From: Asparagopsis taxiformis
Lineage: Eukaryota; Rhodophyta; Florideophyceae; Bonnemaisoniales; Bonnemaisoniaceae
DNA length: 32,755 nucleotides
Reading direction: 5' to 3'
Assembly (NCBI GenBank): GCA_030407315.1
Contig: JALQPE010003264.1
Coordinates: forward strand, 1-32,755
Each line of letters opens with the position of its first letter. Within the stretch, counting starts at the first letter, position 1. The notes below the pieces were generated by a model. It did not search any database. It was not told where the DNA came from and worked only from the letters and a program-made list of their open reading frames with translations. A program made the position numbers and the translations under genes. Below, piece after piece: positions 8,554 to 17,946 of this stretch.

Positions 8554-11296
8554 CATGGCCCGTCGCATTTCCGCCAAATCGGCCCGCGCAGCCCGTAAAA
8601 AAGAAGCCAAACGAACGCGCGCCGCCGAGAAGCGCGCAGAACGTGCAAAGATGCGCTCCGGTCGCGACGCTGCTCACCTCGCTTTGCAGCGTATGACCGC
8701 CCTTCGCGAATCCGTTGCTCGCGGAGAGGCCCCCGCCCCGAGAGGCCTTGTCAATCTCGGCAATACTTGCTTCTTCAATTCCGTCATGCAGAACCTCGTC
8801 CGGGTGCGTCAACTGCGAGACTATTTCGTTGCTAATCCTCCGTGCCCCGCCGAGGGTCCCATGACCGCGCGCGCTTAGAGCTTTCTACATCGCCATGTGG
8901 GATGTGTCCAATTCCGGGCGTCTATAACCCCTCTGAATTGTTCGCTGAAGTCGGTAAGAAGAATCCACGCTTCAAGGGCAGAGCTCAGCAGGATTCTCAT
9001 GAGGTGCTTCGCGTCATTTTTGATGGTGTCATTGAGGAAGAGCGAGCTCGGCTGACCAAGGTCGCCAGGGGAATCGTTCCAGCAACTATTCCTGTTGCAA
9101 ATGATACACCTGAGACTAATGAGAACACTGACACCGCTGGTGCCGATGATGTATCCGATTCAAAATCCAATGCTGAATCAGACACTAGCCTGGAAACAAA
9201 GCCTGATCACAGCATTGCTTCTCCTGGCGATGTATGTGTTACTGGCTCTGCAGCCGATGACTTCATCCCTGATGAGCAGCTCGTGCAATTATCAGAATCT
9301 TCTATTGCATATGGACCTCACCTTCCGCCAGAGTTCATGCCAGAAGTCCCAGCTCCTCACACCGTCCCCGCAGCCATCCAGTCCGTAGTCGAAACAACCT
9401 CAATTGATGAGGAGCTTGCGAACGCTAACAATGCGGATGCCTCTTCTGAGTCCGATGAAGAGCATAAAATCCACCTGAGCAATGGTCTCCATCATCCAAC
9501 AGGTTGCGGCGGCGTCTTATCTTCCACAATCGTCTGCAAGGAATGCGGAACCAAATCTGCAATTGCCGAGCCCTTCCTTGATTTGCAGGTTTCGTTGATA
9601 CCGAAACTGGAAGCTGAACCAGTGGCTGAGTCTATGAAAATTGAGCCAACGAAAGAGAGCAGTGAAGAACCGCCAGCCAAACCCCAGACTGAGAACGTGG
9701 TACAATCGTCCACAACTGGCGCCTCTGCTCCTCCGCAAGCATTGCCGTCGCCGCCGTCATCGTCATGTCCTCCGCCATCATCATCTCCACCGCAGCCACC
9801 ATCAGCACCATCTTCATGTCCAGCATCATCGCCACCTCCGCCATTATCTTCACCACCACCACCGCCGCCGCCACCTCCTCCTCCCCCTAAGCGCCCCATT
9901 GGTACTGCGTCAGGTTGGGTAGGTGAAGAATTGAAACAGATTCGTCCCGAGGTCCCACAGCAATCAGAAGATGTTGAAGAGCCGCTCATGGTTGCAGATG
10001 GTGCTGTCCTACTTGCGGGCCCGGCCCCAGCACAGGACAACAGCCTGTTTTTTGGAAGACGACGAGGACGTTGAAGGATATGGGTGTCTTTTCTCTCTTC
10101 GACGCAGATTTTGGTGATGATGACAATGAGGAAGATGATAAGATGAACGATTGTAGTGGATTGACAGCTTTCTCCACTGCTACAGCAGCGAGCTCTAGTC
10201 AAGCGGCGAAACCGTCTGTTACGAAACAGTCTACATCTCAACCATCCTCTAGGCGAACATCTTCCTTCATCTCCTCTCTTTTCGGTTTTGGAGGTATTTC
10301 AGCTGCCCCCCATGGCTACAGTTCGGTAGTCAGCAGTCTCGAGGAATTTACGAAAGCAGAAGTCCTCGAGGGAGATAACGCCTATGGTTGTGAGGAGTGT
10401 ACACGGAGGGAAAAAGTGAGAGTTGCACTTCATCATAGGAGTGGAGTAGTTCCTGTCAAGGGTGGTGCGCGTGTATCAGAGCAATGTATGGAGGGTTCAG
10501 TTGGAGATTCACTATCGCAAGATGGTGGATCAGGCGAGGAACGTCGCAATAGTGCAGGTGTAATTCAGTCCGTAGAGACAGAGGCGAAGACCATTTCAGT
10601 GGAGAAGGGAACTGACAAAGCTGCAGATGGTGATAACCGGCCGCAGGATGCTCAATGCTAATGTCTTCGCCTGTGACCAGCAGTGAAAGTAGCAGCGGTG
10701 TCAGCTCCGAGGATGACGATGGCGAACTGGTCATCGAAGAAGAACTAGAGAACCCTACTGTGCACAAGCGACAAAGGCAGAATTCGCTTACTCGTGAAGA
10801 ACAAGACCGTCTTGTGAAAGAATTGGATGTCAAAGTCGCAACAGTGAGAACTACAGCTGAGAAGCGCTTTATGATCAGGAAAGCGCCGGACGTCTTGACA
10901 ATTCAACTGAAACGATTCACACAAGTAGGATATCGTGGGGGGTTACGAAAGATTTCGGGTCATGTGGAGTTCCCGCTAACACTGGATCTCACGCCTTTCG
11001 TTGAGGCCGGAGAAGAAGTAGAGAAATGTGACAATGATGCGAAAAAGAATGCTTCAAGAAAGAAGCGTGGTCACTCCTGCAAATCAAATAAGTTTGAATA
11101 TTTGTTAACGGGAGTGAGCGTTCATGGGGGCTCTTTGTCAGGCGGGCATTATACTGCATATGTTCGTGAGGGAGTAGATCCCGATTTCAGGGGTGGATGG
11201 TATTACTGCAGCGATACTCGGGTGCAACGAGCGTCGGCAAAGGACGTTCTGAACAGCGAGGCTTACCTGCTGTATTACGAGCGAGTCCAACACTAA
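8554..11296 (+). CDS. ubiquitin-specific protease, USP16/USP45-like (frame broken by indels)
   Basis: This is a deubiquitinase of the C19 cysteine-protease family. From the ATG at 8554 a basic Lys/Arg/Ala helix is followed by the Cys box GLVNLGNTCFFNSVMQNL (catalytic Cys about residue 72). Next is the segment VYNPSELFAEVGKKNPRFKG then QQDSHEVLRVIFDGVIEEE. Zinc-ribbon cysteines appear as VCKECGTK and YGCEEC, then APDVLTIQLKRFTQVG, the His box GGHYTAYVREG, and WYYCSDT with AYLLYYERV at the end. A long acidic and then Ser/Pro-rich insert, with a run of 12 prolines (about 9730-9890), splits the catalytic domain. No N-terminal ZnF-UBP is seen. Frame changes fall near 8874, 8923, 10070 and 10655. 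It is about 900 residues. Confidence 0.87.
9730..9892 (+). repeat. low-complexity CC-N repeat coding for Ser/Pro-rich and polyproline tract
   Basis: Repeated CCN and TCN codons inside the USP insert encode Pro/Ser stretches ending in 12 consecutive prolines before KRPIG. This is slippage-prone sequence, so its length may be misassembled or polymorphic. Confidence 0.8.
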
Positions 11297-11391
11297 AGTT
11301 TAAACAGTCTTTAGCAATTCACTTTTGTTAGCTAACTTGGTTGACGGTTTCCGTAGGCTCTATTATTTTGGTTTGGCTTGAAACTAAAAAG

Positions 11392-12099
11392 TTAGAATGG
11401 CAGGTCATTTAGCTTGTTATCAGGCTCTGCCTGGCTTTCGTTGTAATTGCGTTGGTACGTGTCCCTTCTACCGCGCTCAGCACCATTGGAGAGGCCAGGG
11501 GACGGCTCCGACCGCGACTGCAGAATTTCAAACGAATCAGCTGTAACTACAATATTGGTCCTTGTTTCGCCATCGGCACCAGTCCATGAATTGATACCAA
11601 TTGCGCCTGAAATACCAACTCGGAGCCCCTTTTTCGCTGTCGACGCAGCTCTGTCACCCAGAGACCCCCAGAGCTCCACATCATACCAACTAGTCCTCTC
11701 CTGATCAGGCCCCAAATCAGGATCCCACGTATTCTCCACCGCCATCGAGAACTTGCATACATTGAAATCTGGCCTAATTTGCTTCAATTCCGGGTCGCGT
11801 CCCAGCCGACCCGTCAAAACCACTTTGTTCAGCCAGGGAATCTCGGGGGGAAATTCACCAGCAAGTGTAAGCTCCTCCTCGTTCAGAACGTACGGATCAC
11901 GTTCTTCCTGCTCGTCGTCACCAGCGTCTGATGTTGCGCATGCTGTCGGCTGAGCGCGTAGTCGCGTGCAGACGCGACTTCTAAATTGCACACGATCTGC
12001 GTTGACTGGGCTGGTTTGAAACGTCTTCACAAATGTGCTGTTTCTATTTGATGAAAAGATGCAACCTGTGACTGGCAGAAATGCTGCAGTGAGCGGCAT
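11392..12099 (-). CDS. single-stranded DNA-binding protein, bacterial type, organelle (probably plastid) targeted
   Basis: This is a nucleus-encoded bacterial-type SSB of 235 residues from the ATG at 12099. Residues 1 to about 55 form a basic, acid-poor targeting peptide starting MPLTAAFLPVTG and containing many Arg, Ser and Thr. The OB fold follows: WLNKVVLTGRLGRDPELK, FSMAVENTWD, TSWYDVELWGSLGDRA, KKGLRVGISGAIG and NIVVTADSFEIL. A polar tail ends LNDLPF, like the acidic C-terminal tip (DDIPF) through which bacterial SSBs recruit partners. The frame is open further upstream to 12393, but 12099 gives the better targeting peptide. It stops 95 bp from the converging USP gene and is intact. Mitochondrial targeting is the alternative. 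Confidence 0.8.
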   Translation of the reverse strand: MPLTAAFLPVTGCIFSSNRNSTFVKTFQTSPVNADRVQFRSRVCTRLRAQPTACATSDAGDDEQEERDPYVLNEEELTLAGEFPPEIPWLNKVVLTGRLGRDPELKQIRPDFNVCKFSMAVENTWDPDLGPDQERTSWYDVELWGSLGDRAASTAKKGLRVGISGAIGINSWTGADGETRTNIVVTADSFEILQSRSEPSPGLSNGAERGRRDTYQRNYNESQAEPDNKLNDLPF

Positions 12100-12392
12100 T
12101 GTGAGAGGGCGAGATCGACTTACGACGGGTTGATCAGGATGATATGGTGGGCGAGGTTGGTTTCTAGTTTTGTTAGATCTCAATGTTATTTTGTTCAAAA
12201 AAAATGCCGGAATCGGACGAGACATGTCTCCGCTTGGATGCCGTCTTGGTATAGGTCCAACCTCAGTTCCCATCGTTGAATTGGTGTTTCCTACCATACG
12301 GTCCAAGCGCAGATGATCCACAGCAGTACCTACGCCCAACAGCAGTGAATCACCCATGACACAAGCAGCGCGTCGTAAAAGAGCTGAAACCA

Positions 12393-13439
12393 ATGGCGTT
12401 CATCGGAACATTTGCGCTCTTCAGCGCCATGCCCAACCGATGTCGTACTGCGACGTGGAATACTCCTCAAGAAGACACACGAACGTTGCAGTTTGGCACT
12501 GTTGAAATGTCGCACTACGGCAGTTGTCGACTTCCGCCCAAGATCCCCGACGAGCCGTCGGAGAAGCGACGTGCAATTGAGCTACTCGGCAACTACATCC
12601 AGCGAAAGAACCTGCGCGACAGCGCGCAGCACGAGATGAAGGCGCTCATTGGCGAGATACCAGAGACGCGTGAGATAGCGCAAAAATGGAAAGGGTCATT
12701 GCAACGAAAGCGCCAACGGGCTCCCGACGACGCCAATGCGTTTAGAAAACGCGCAATTTTACGCAAAACAATACATCTGCCCGAGAAAAATAGCACCACT
12801 TCACGTTGCTTCATACTTCTCGGCGTGCTACAACGCCGATATCAAGGGGGACAGACACCCAACGCTAAGATCTTCGCCGAGCTGGACGCCGCTCTCGGTA
12901 GCTCGCCCAGATGCGCACGAGATGTGCACCATTACCTCGGCACGCTCAAGCAGCTACAACGCGAGCGAAAAGAGCTGGAGAGACGGCCGCCGCGAATGCC
13001 GACCGCTGATGTTACAGAGATGCGCTACGCGTGCATGTTGCTTGGCACATGGGCAGTGAAAGGCTCTGTGGGGAAGAGTCGTGCCAAATTGGAGTTGCTA
13101 CTCGGTGCGTGTCCGCGTAATCGAAATGTCGCCCTATCGTGGAAGAAGATCATTGCGAGTATGTTGCGTAAACGGCAACGGAAAGAGCTGGTGGCGCAGC
13201 GACGAGCTGTTGCAGATGCGAAGCGGCGGTTTCGAAAGCAGAAACGTGACTTGCAGCTATTGGACTCGACAGGGAAATGTGATTTTCGAGCTGCACTTCA
13301 TTTACCGCCGTTGTCGAGTGCGGAATGCTCCCCCGTCGCCGCGGCTGCAGATGCAGACAATCATGTGAGTCGGCAAACGTTACTATCTTTTGTTTCTCGT
13401 TTGCGTGTCGTTTTAACTCGTTTTTTGTGCAAGAAATAG
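12393..13439 (+). CDS. unrecognised basic protein with three copies of a helical module
   Basis: This 348-residue Arg/Lys-rich protein matches no family I know. Three copies of a roughly 50-residue unit can be aligned at residues 61-108, 139-193 and 212-264. Each has an LLG, 17-22 residues to a second (L)(I/L)G, then P-[ER] a few residues later, a W/Y-containing helix and a basic end. Examples are ALIGEIPETREIAQKWK, ALGSSPRCARDVHHYLG and LLLGACPRNRNVALSWK, ending QRKRQR, QRERKE and RKRQRKE. No signal peptide or membrane segment is convincing. A GTGAGT in codons near 13366 with a T-rich run and CAAG near 13437 suggests the last 25 codons could be an intron read through. A nucleic-acid-binding role is only an inference from the charge. 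Confidence 0.6.
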   Translation: MAFIGTFALFSAMPNRCRTATWNTPQEDTRTLQFGTVEMSHYGSCRLPPKIPDEPSEKRRAIELLGNYIQRKNLRDSAQHEMKALIGEIPETREIAQKWKGSLQRKRQRAPDDANAFRKRAILRKTIHLPEKNSTTSRCFILLGVLQRRYQGGQTPNAKIFAELDAALGSSPRCARDVHHYLGTLKQLQRERKELERRPPRMPTADVTEMRYACMLLGTWAVKGSVGKSRAKLELLLGACPRNRNVALSWKKIIASMLRKRQRKELVAQRRAVADAKRRFRKQKRDLQLLDSTGKCDFRAALHLPPLSSAECSPVAAAADADNHVSRQTLLSFVSRLRVVLTRFLCKK

Positions 13440-13613
13440 CGCGCTGCGATTGATAGGTCGTATTTATGTATCGCTGATTGAAGAGGACAAGATGGCAGAT
13501 TGTGCTCTAATACGTCCAGCTGGTTGTTGCTTGTGCAAATTGAGACAGGGCTGGGAGATAAACAATGTCATTACTGTTGATTGTGTCAACTTGACAAATG
13601 CAAAACATACATG

Positions 13614-14659
13614 TCACATCATGTCATTTTCTCCCAATTGTTCTTTTGCTTGTGCAGCTCGTTGCGCATGATACTCGGCAGCCTCTCGATAAGCTCGAGC
13701 CCTCTTCTCCGCCAATTTCCTCTCCCTCGGCACTCGGATCGCTTTTTTAATCACCTCAGGCTTAATTTCGCGCGCAATCCCACCGCCAATTTCGACAACC
13801 CGATCAGCGAATCGCAGCAGTTCCCCAGGCTCATGTGAAATGACCACAATTGCAAATTGTGACTTTAACGATCCCAGTAACTCAATCGTATCCCTTCGAG
13901 CCGTCCAGTCTACGCCGGCCAGCGGCTCGTCTAGCAGAAACAGTGGTGGAAGCGGATCTCGCAACAGCTGCGACGCTATTGCCAGACGTCTCACCTGCCC
14001 GCCACTCAGCGATTCTGGAGGCGCCAGTAGTGAAATATTCTTCAAACCCATCGCGAGTAGTACCCTTCGCACATCTTCAGGCGTCTTGGACTCGCGCCCT
14101 AGCGTCAGTTCGTCCAGGATTGTGGGGGCGATAAAATAATCTTCAGGCGATTGCATCACGACGCCGATGTTCTGCAGTAACTTGGATGGTTTCGTTATTG
14201 TGCCGTTCCATAGTATGTCACCTTTCTTTTTCTGGACCTTTGTTAGCCCCGTCATTATGCGCAGTGCTGTTGTCAGTTCAACACATGCAATGTGAAACAT
14301 AGGCTGTTAGTAACTACGATGTGTTCAGTTCATCGCGTTCTAATTCAACATTCGTTTTCCATACCAGTTGATTTTCCCGCCCCGTTCGCTCCGATAATTA
14401 CGACAAACTCTCGCGGATACACCTTGAAGTTGAGACCATTGAACAGGTGTACAGAGAAGTTCATAGGCAGCTGATATTGTATATTTCGCAGTTCAAGTAG
14501 AGGGACTGGGACTTTTTCACGTGACAACATCGGAGCCCCGGTACTGCACGATATGCACTTGCGACGCCAATTGCATGTTGTTCGAACTTGCAAATGGTTA
14601 TGCTGCCTGCCCCGAACTGAAGGTGCGGCGTTCATAAAGCATACTTCACCTAGCGCCAT
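13614..14659 (-). CDS. ABCI11: ABC transporter ATP-binding protein, ABCI11/NAP14-like, plastid (one intron)
   Basis: This is a soluble ATPase of the CbiO/EcfA type, matching plant plastid ABCI11 (NAP14), thought to serve metal or ion transport. From the ATG at 14659, about 55 residues of Arg/Cys/Ser-rich transit peptide precede LLELRNIQYQL. Walker A is GANGAGKST, split by an exactly placed intron. The Q-loop region is GVVMQSPEDYFIAPTILDE, the signature LSGGQVRRLAIASQLL, Walker B PLFLLDEPLAGVDW, and the switch histidine is in VVISHEP. The EDYF and EPLAGVDW forms are typical of ABCI11. A Lys/Arg/Ala-rich helix forms the C-terminus. No membrane partner is encoded nearby. The frame is intact. Confidence 0.85.
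14267..14364 (-). other. spliceosomal intron of the ABCI11-like gene (98 nt)
   Basis: The donor is GTATGG, a perfect TACTAAC branch site lies at 14306-14312, and the acceptor is CAACAG. Splicing joins GAGKST to ALRIMTGL in frame, completing Walker A, so both borders are firm. Confidence 0.93.
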
Positions 14660-14971
14660 TTTGCCGCAAATTATTTCTTGTCGCCAAATTGATACAACCT
14701 CTTCCAGATAACCGCTTGGAATGGAGAGGATCACCTTGTCAACCTGGTGCTCATCCTTGATGCATCAGACAAATTTTCGAATACCTCCAACATAAAAGAC
14801 TTGTCGCGAGAATTGAATCTGAATACAATTGGGACAGTTCAGGTCTGGATAACTGCTAGATTTACAAATAATTTAGGGATATGAGCACATTTACTACACC
14901 CACGGCGACTGTGTTGCTAAACGGGCACTGACCTCAGCAGTGGTCTCCTCTTGCTACCACAATATCAAACC

Positions 14972-15703
14972 ATGGTAAGACCTCAGCATGAACAATCAAC
15001 AGATGGCGCACAGGGCAGCAACAATACTTATGCGCCAGCAGAATGTCGCTCACGTGTGCGCTCAGTAGATGCAGCAGATGCTGTAAAACAAATGGCTCAG
15101 ATCATGAACAACATGGACCCAACAGTTGTGCGGCGTATGGTGCATGCCAGGGAAGCTGCGGCAGGTGTTTTCAAAGCCTTCCCAGAAGGCGACAGAAGGT
15201 TTGCATCTGTTGAATCAGATAGTGAAAGTGAAGACGATATCGAGACAGAAGAAGACAATGGCGCGGAAATCGTTGATGATGATTTTAGCGATGCTGATCT
15301 AGACAATGAGCAATGCCGCGGTCTATTTGATTTTGAAATGGATAAAAGTCCACAAGCCTGTCTGGCGCGAGCAAAGGAAGATTATGGAGTGGATCTCGTG
15401 GCTGAAATGGATGCTGCAGCACTCGATTTTTTCGCCAGGATTCGTCTTGTGAACTTCATCAGGAAGATTATCGATGAAGGACAAACTGCGGATGAAGCGG
15501 TTCGTATGATTCGGGATATCCTGACACGGAAGGAAGGTCCCGTGTTTGAAGATAATTCTCTGCTCACTCCTACTATCGAAGGAGACATGGTATTGACCGT
15601 TCTTGAGAGCGGCGATGGCGCTGACAATGACGATAATGAGACGAAAGAAGATCTGAACATTGCGCTGGAGGAATCATTACGAGATTCTCGCATTTTACCA
15701 TAG
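14972..15703 (+). CDS. PRMT3-type N-terminal domain protein without methyltransferase domain
   Basis: This is an intact 243-residue acidic protein. The central part, about residues 115-170, reads LFDFEMDKSPQACLARAKE then YGVDLVAEMDAAALDFFARI and RLVNFIRKI. That resembles the region of PRMT3 in which a C2H2 zinc finger leads into the LDFYGYIKLINFIR segment. Later VFEDNSLLTPTIEGDMVL resembles the DDKYLKPVLEDDALL stretch that follows it in PRMT3. The zinc-binding Cys and His are mostly missing, and no SAM-binding domain follows: the stop is 72 bp from NIP7 on the other strand. The N-terminal third is polar, and residues about 80-115 are a Glu/Asp tract. The role is unknown; it might bind the PRMT3 partner, ribosomal protein uS5, as inference only. 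I chose the ATG at 14972. Confidence 0.55.
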   Translation: MVRPQHEQSTDGAQGSNNTYAPAECRSRVRSVDAADAVKQMAQIMNNMDPTVVRRMVHAREAAAGVFKAFPEGDRRFASVESDSESEDDIETEEDNGAEIVDDDFSDADLDNEQCRGLFDFEMDKSPQACLARAKEDYGVDLVAEMDAAALDFFARIRLVNFIRKIIDEGQTADEAVRMIRDILTRKEGPVFEDNSLLTPTIEGDMVLTVLESGDGADNDDNETKEDLNIALEESLRDSRILP

Positions 15704-15775
15704 CGGTTTAGTAGTGAACATAAACATTAACTATATCACACAATAGGACAAATAAATCCAAGATGAGGTATTACT

Positions 15776-16330
15776 TTACAAAGCAGATGCGGGCGTCTTC
15801 TCCTCGTCGCGGAGATACATACCAAGATCGCCTTGGTTCAGGACAATGATATCCGTCGGAGCAGCTTTTCTACATTCTAGGGTGCTTTTCGGCGCGATTC
15901 CAAATCCCAAGGGCATATCAGACATGTTGTATACGACAACTCCGGCGCCACGTTCTGTGTTCTCCGTAATTCTCGCAAGACCAGCCTTCAATAGATGATT
16001 ACCGTACAGGAAGGACATTTCGGATGACGGCTTCACCCAGACCTTCGATTGTGCATACTTCCCGAGATAGTCTAGGCAGCTAATGTGCAGGTGAAAGTTT
16101 TTGCTGTGCGTAAACTTTCCGAAACAGACACCCAACGATGCGAGATTTTCCCGTGCGATACTTGTGGCAATTCGCATGATATTCTCCGAGACATAGTATA
16201 CACGGTCCTTTTGTAACCGGAAACAGTAGTTGCCATCTGACGTGTCAATCAGTTGCTTTATGTTCGGTCCGATGAATTTTGCAATCTTCTCGAAGACCAA
16301 AGTGGTTTCTTCTTCTGTCAACGGACGCAT
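15776..16330 (-). CDS. NIP7: 60S ribosome subunit biogenesis protein NIP7
   Basis: This 184-residue nucleolar assembly factor for the large ribosomal subunit is full length and intact. It begins [21 protein letters not shown] at 16330, the canonical family start; an upstream in-frame extension lacks conservation. Conserved blocks are [57 protein letters not shown] (start of the C-terminal PUA RNA-binding domain), [20 protein letters not shown] and [13 protein letters not shown]. Its stop lies 72 bp from that of the PRMT3-like gene. Confidence 0.97.
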   Translation of the reverse strand: MRPLTEEETTLVFEKIAKFIGPNIKQLIDTSDGNYCFRLQKDRVYYVSENIMRIATSIARENLASLGVCFGKFTHSKNFHLHISCLDYLGKYAQSKVWVKPSSEMSFLYGNHLLKAGLARITENTERGAGVVVYNMSDMPLGFGIAPKSTLECRKAAPTDIIVLNQGDLGMYLRDEEKTPASAL

Positions 16331-16631
16331 AATGCCGAGCTGAGACGCTGTGAGGACCAACGACCGACTGTGCCTGAACTTTGATCAACGATAGGAATTG
16401 CAATGTTTTACGCCACCGCCGACGAAATCGTTCTCACGAGTAAATTCAATAAATTCAACAAGAATTAGAAGCCCTGAATTATACAACTTTTCAGTAGAAG
16501 TAGACTAGTGCCGTTGAGTATGAGTTTTGTTCAGTGCCGCCACTTACGTTTCATATATCAAAACCCTTTTCCCGCACACACACACGATCCCTGTTAAGCT
16601 CCCTATCCCTGTCGAAAAACCGAGAAACAAT
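16331..16631. other. divergent promoter region between NIP7 and TRM7
   Basis: These 301 bases separate two divergent translation-related genes. They are AT-rich around 16430-16490, with a short CA repeat at 16575-16585. No sharp core-promoter motif stands out. Confidence 0.4.
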
Positions 16632-17432
16632 ATGGGTCGTTCCGGAAAAGACAAGAGCGATGTGTACTACCGCAAAGCAAAGGCATTAGGCTATCGTGCG
16701 CGTTCAGCATTCAAACTTGAGCAACTTGACGAGCAATACGATCTTTTGTCTTCGGCGACAAATATCGTCGATCTGTGCGCGGCGCCAGGCAGTTGGAGCC
16801 AGTACATTGCGCGTCGACTACAGCAACTAGGTCGAGCATCGGAGGCACGTGTTATAGCAATTGATTTACAGGAAATGGCGCCCATCCATGGCGTGCACAT
16901 GCTGCAGGCAGACATCACCAAACGTAGCACTCTCGACGCCATACGTGAATACTTTGGAAATGTACCTGCGGACATCGTGGTTAGCGATGGGGCACCAGAT
17001 GTGACGGGACTGCATGATATTGATGAGTATGTGCAATCGCAGTTGGTGCTTGCTGCACTAAATGTTGCTAGTCAGATGCTGCGTCCGGGTGGATCGTTTA
17101 TTGCCAAAGTGTTTCGTCAGAAGGATACTGATTTGCTGTACGATCAATTGCGCATCTTCTTTCCGGATGTGGCTGTTGTCAAGCCGCGAAGTAGTCGCAG
17201 TAGTAGCATTGAAGCTTTTGCGGTGTGCCGAAACTATGCACCATTGGAAGGGTTTATACCTGCGATCATTTCGTCGACTGCTGAGAACAATGTGGAGGCC
17301 GAAGGGCTATCCGAAATGAATAAGATGGTTGTGCCGTTTGTTAGTGCAGGTGATCTATCAGGGATGGATGCAGATATGGTATATGATGCTGACGAGCCTC
17401 CCATATCTCAACTTGATTTGAACAGAGCATGA
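16632..17432 (+). CDS. TRM7: tRNA 2'-O-ribose methyltransferase TRM7/FTSJ1
   Basis: This 266-residue enzyme uses SAM to methylate the 2'-OH of nucleotides 32 and 34 in the anticodon loop of certain tRNAs. It starts MGRSGKDKSDVYYRKAK, the family's typical N-terminus. The SAM motif is VDLCAAPGSWSQ (residues 46-57), then SDGAPDVTGLHDIDEY and PGGSFIAKVFR. The catalytic K-D-K-E tetrad is visible as K28, D119, K159 and E194 (SSIEAFAVC). NYAPLEGFIP and the IVPFV-like MVVPFVSAGDLSGMD close the domain. It is shorter than human FTSJ1 and lacks its long tail. The frame is intact. An upstream in-frame reading to 16527 is not conserved. Confidence 0.97.
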   Translation: MGRSGKDKSDVYYRKAKALGYRARSAFKLEQLDEQYDLLSSATNIVDLCAAPGSWSQYIARRLQQLGRASEARVIAIDLQEMAPIHGVHMLQADITKRSTLDAIREYFGNVPADIVVSDGAPDVTGLHDIDEYVQSQLVLAALNVASQMLRPGGSFIAKVFRQKDTDLLYDQLRIFFPDVAVVKPRSSRSSSIEAFAVCRNYAPLEGFIPAIISSTAENNVEAEGLSEMNKMVVPFVSAGDLSGMDADMVYDADEPPISQLDLNRA

Positions 17433-17946
17433 AAAAGATAGTCATGCGGTCTTGGTGTTATTTATATGTACTGACTGTTGTGTTTCGCACGCTTTACATA
17501 TATTTCCCCGTTTCGTGACAAAAAGGACATGCTGCCCCCTGCAAGATCCATCACATAACATGCTTTAGGCATCAATGTCGCAGTCTGTCGTGCCACGTTC
17601 ATGCTTCCCTATTTTCTGATACCTTTGGATTGCTTTAGAAGTACGGCGATCCATCAAGTGAACCCGACAATCATTCCAACTTCTCCGCGGACCCAGTTTT
17701 CTGAACAATATGTCTACTTTCTGTTTGTCAGAGAAGTGTGTTTTTGTTCAACGACAAAGAAGGCTGCATTCTCAAGCTGAGACCACTTCTTCTTGTATCG
17801 TGTGCCCAAAGTTTTGTCTGGTACACTATGCAAAAGGTATCTTATGTGAAGATAACACTGTTTTTTCGTTCTTCGAGGCCTTAGTTGCCTGAAGGATAAT
17901 TCGATAACTGTTTTCGTCTGAGCGTGCCCATATTGTTCAAGAAGTT
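17433..17946. other. intergenic interval between converging genes, no gene seen
   Basis: This is tail-to-tail spacing of 514 bp, long for this window. A 60-codon plus-strand ORF at 17710-17892 has many Cys and Phe but nothing recognisable. The rest is probably 3' UTR. Confidence 0.45.

Noticed and set aside
8294..8812. Long minus-strand ORF (172 codons) over the USP 5' end
   Set aside because: It is antisense to the conserved USP Cys-box coding region and its composition is that of a shadow frame.
9492..10241. Minus-strand ORF of 249 codons with a polyglycine run
   Set aside because: It is the complement of the polyproline-coding repeat in the USP gene; no independent support.
13840..14139. 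Plus-strand Ser-rich ORFs over the ABC gene
   Set aside because: They are antisense to Walker B and signature-motif coding sequence.
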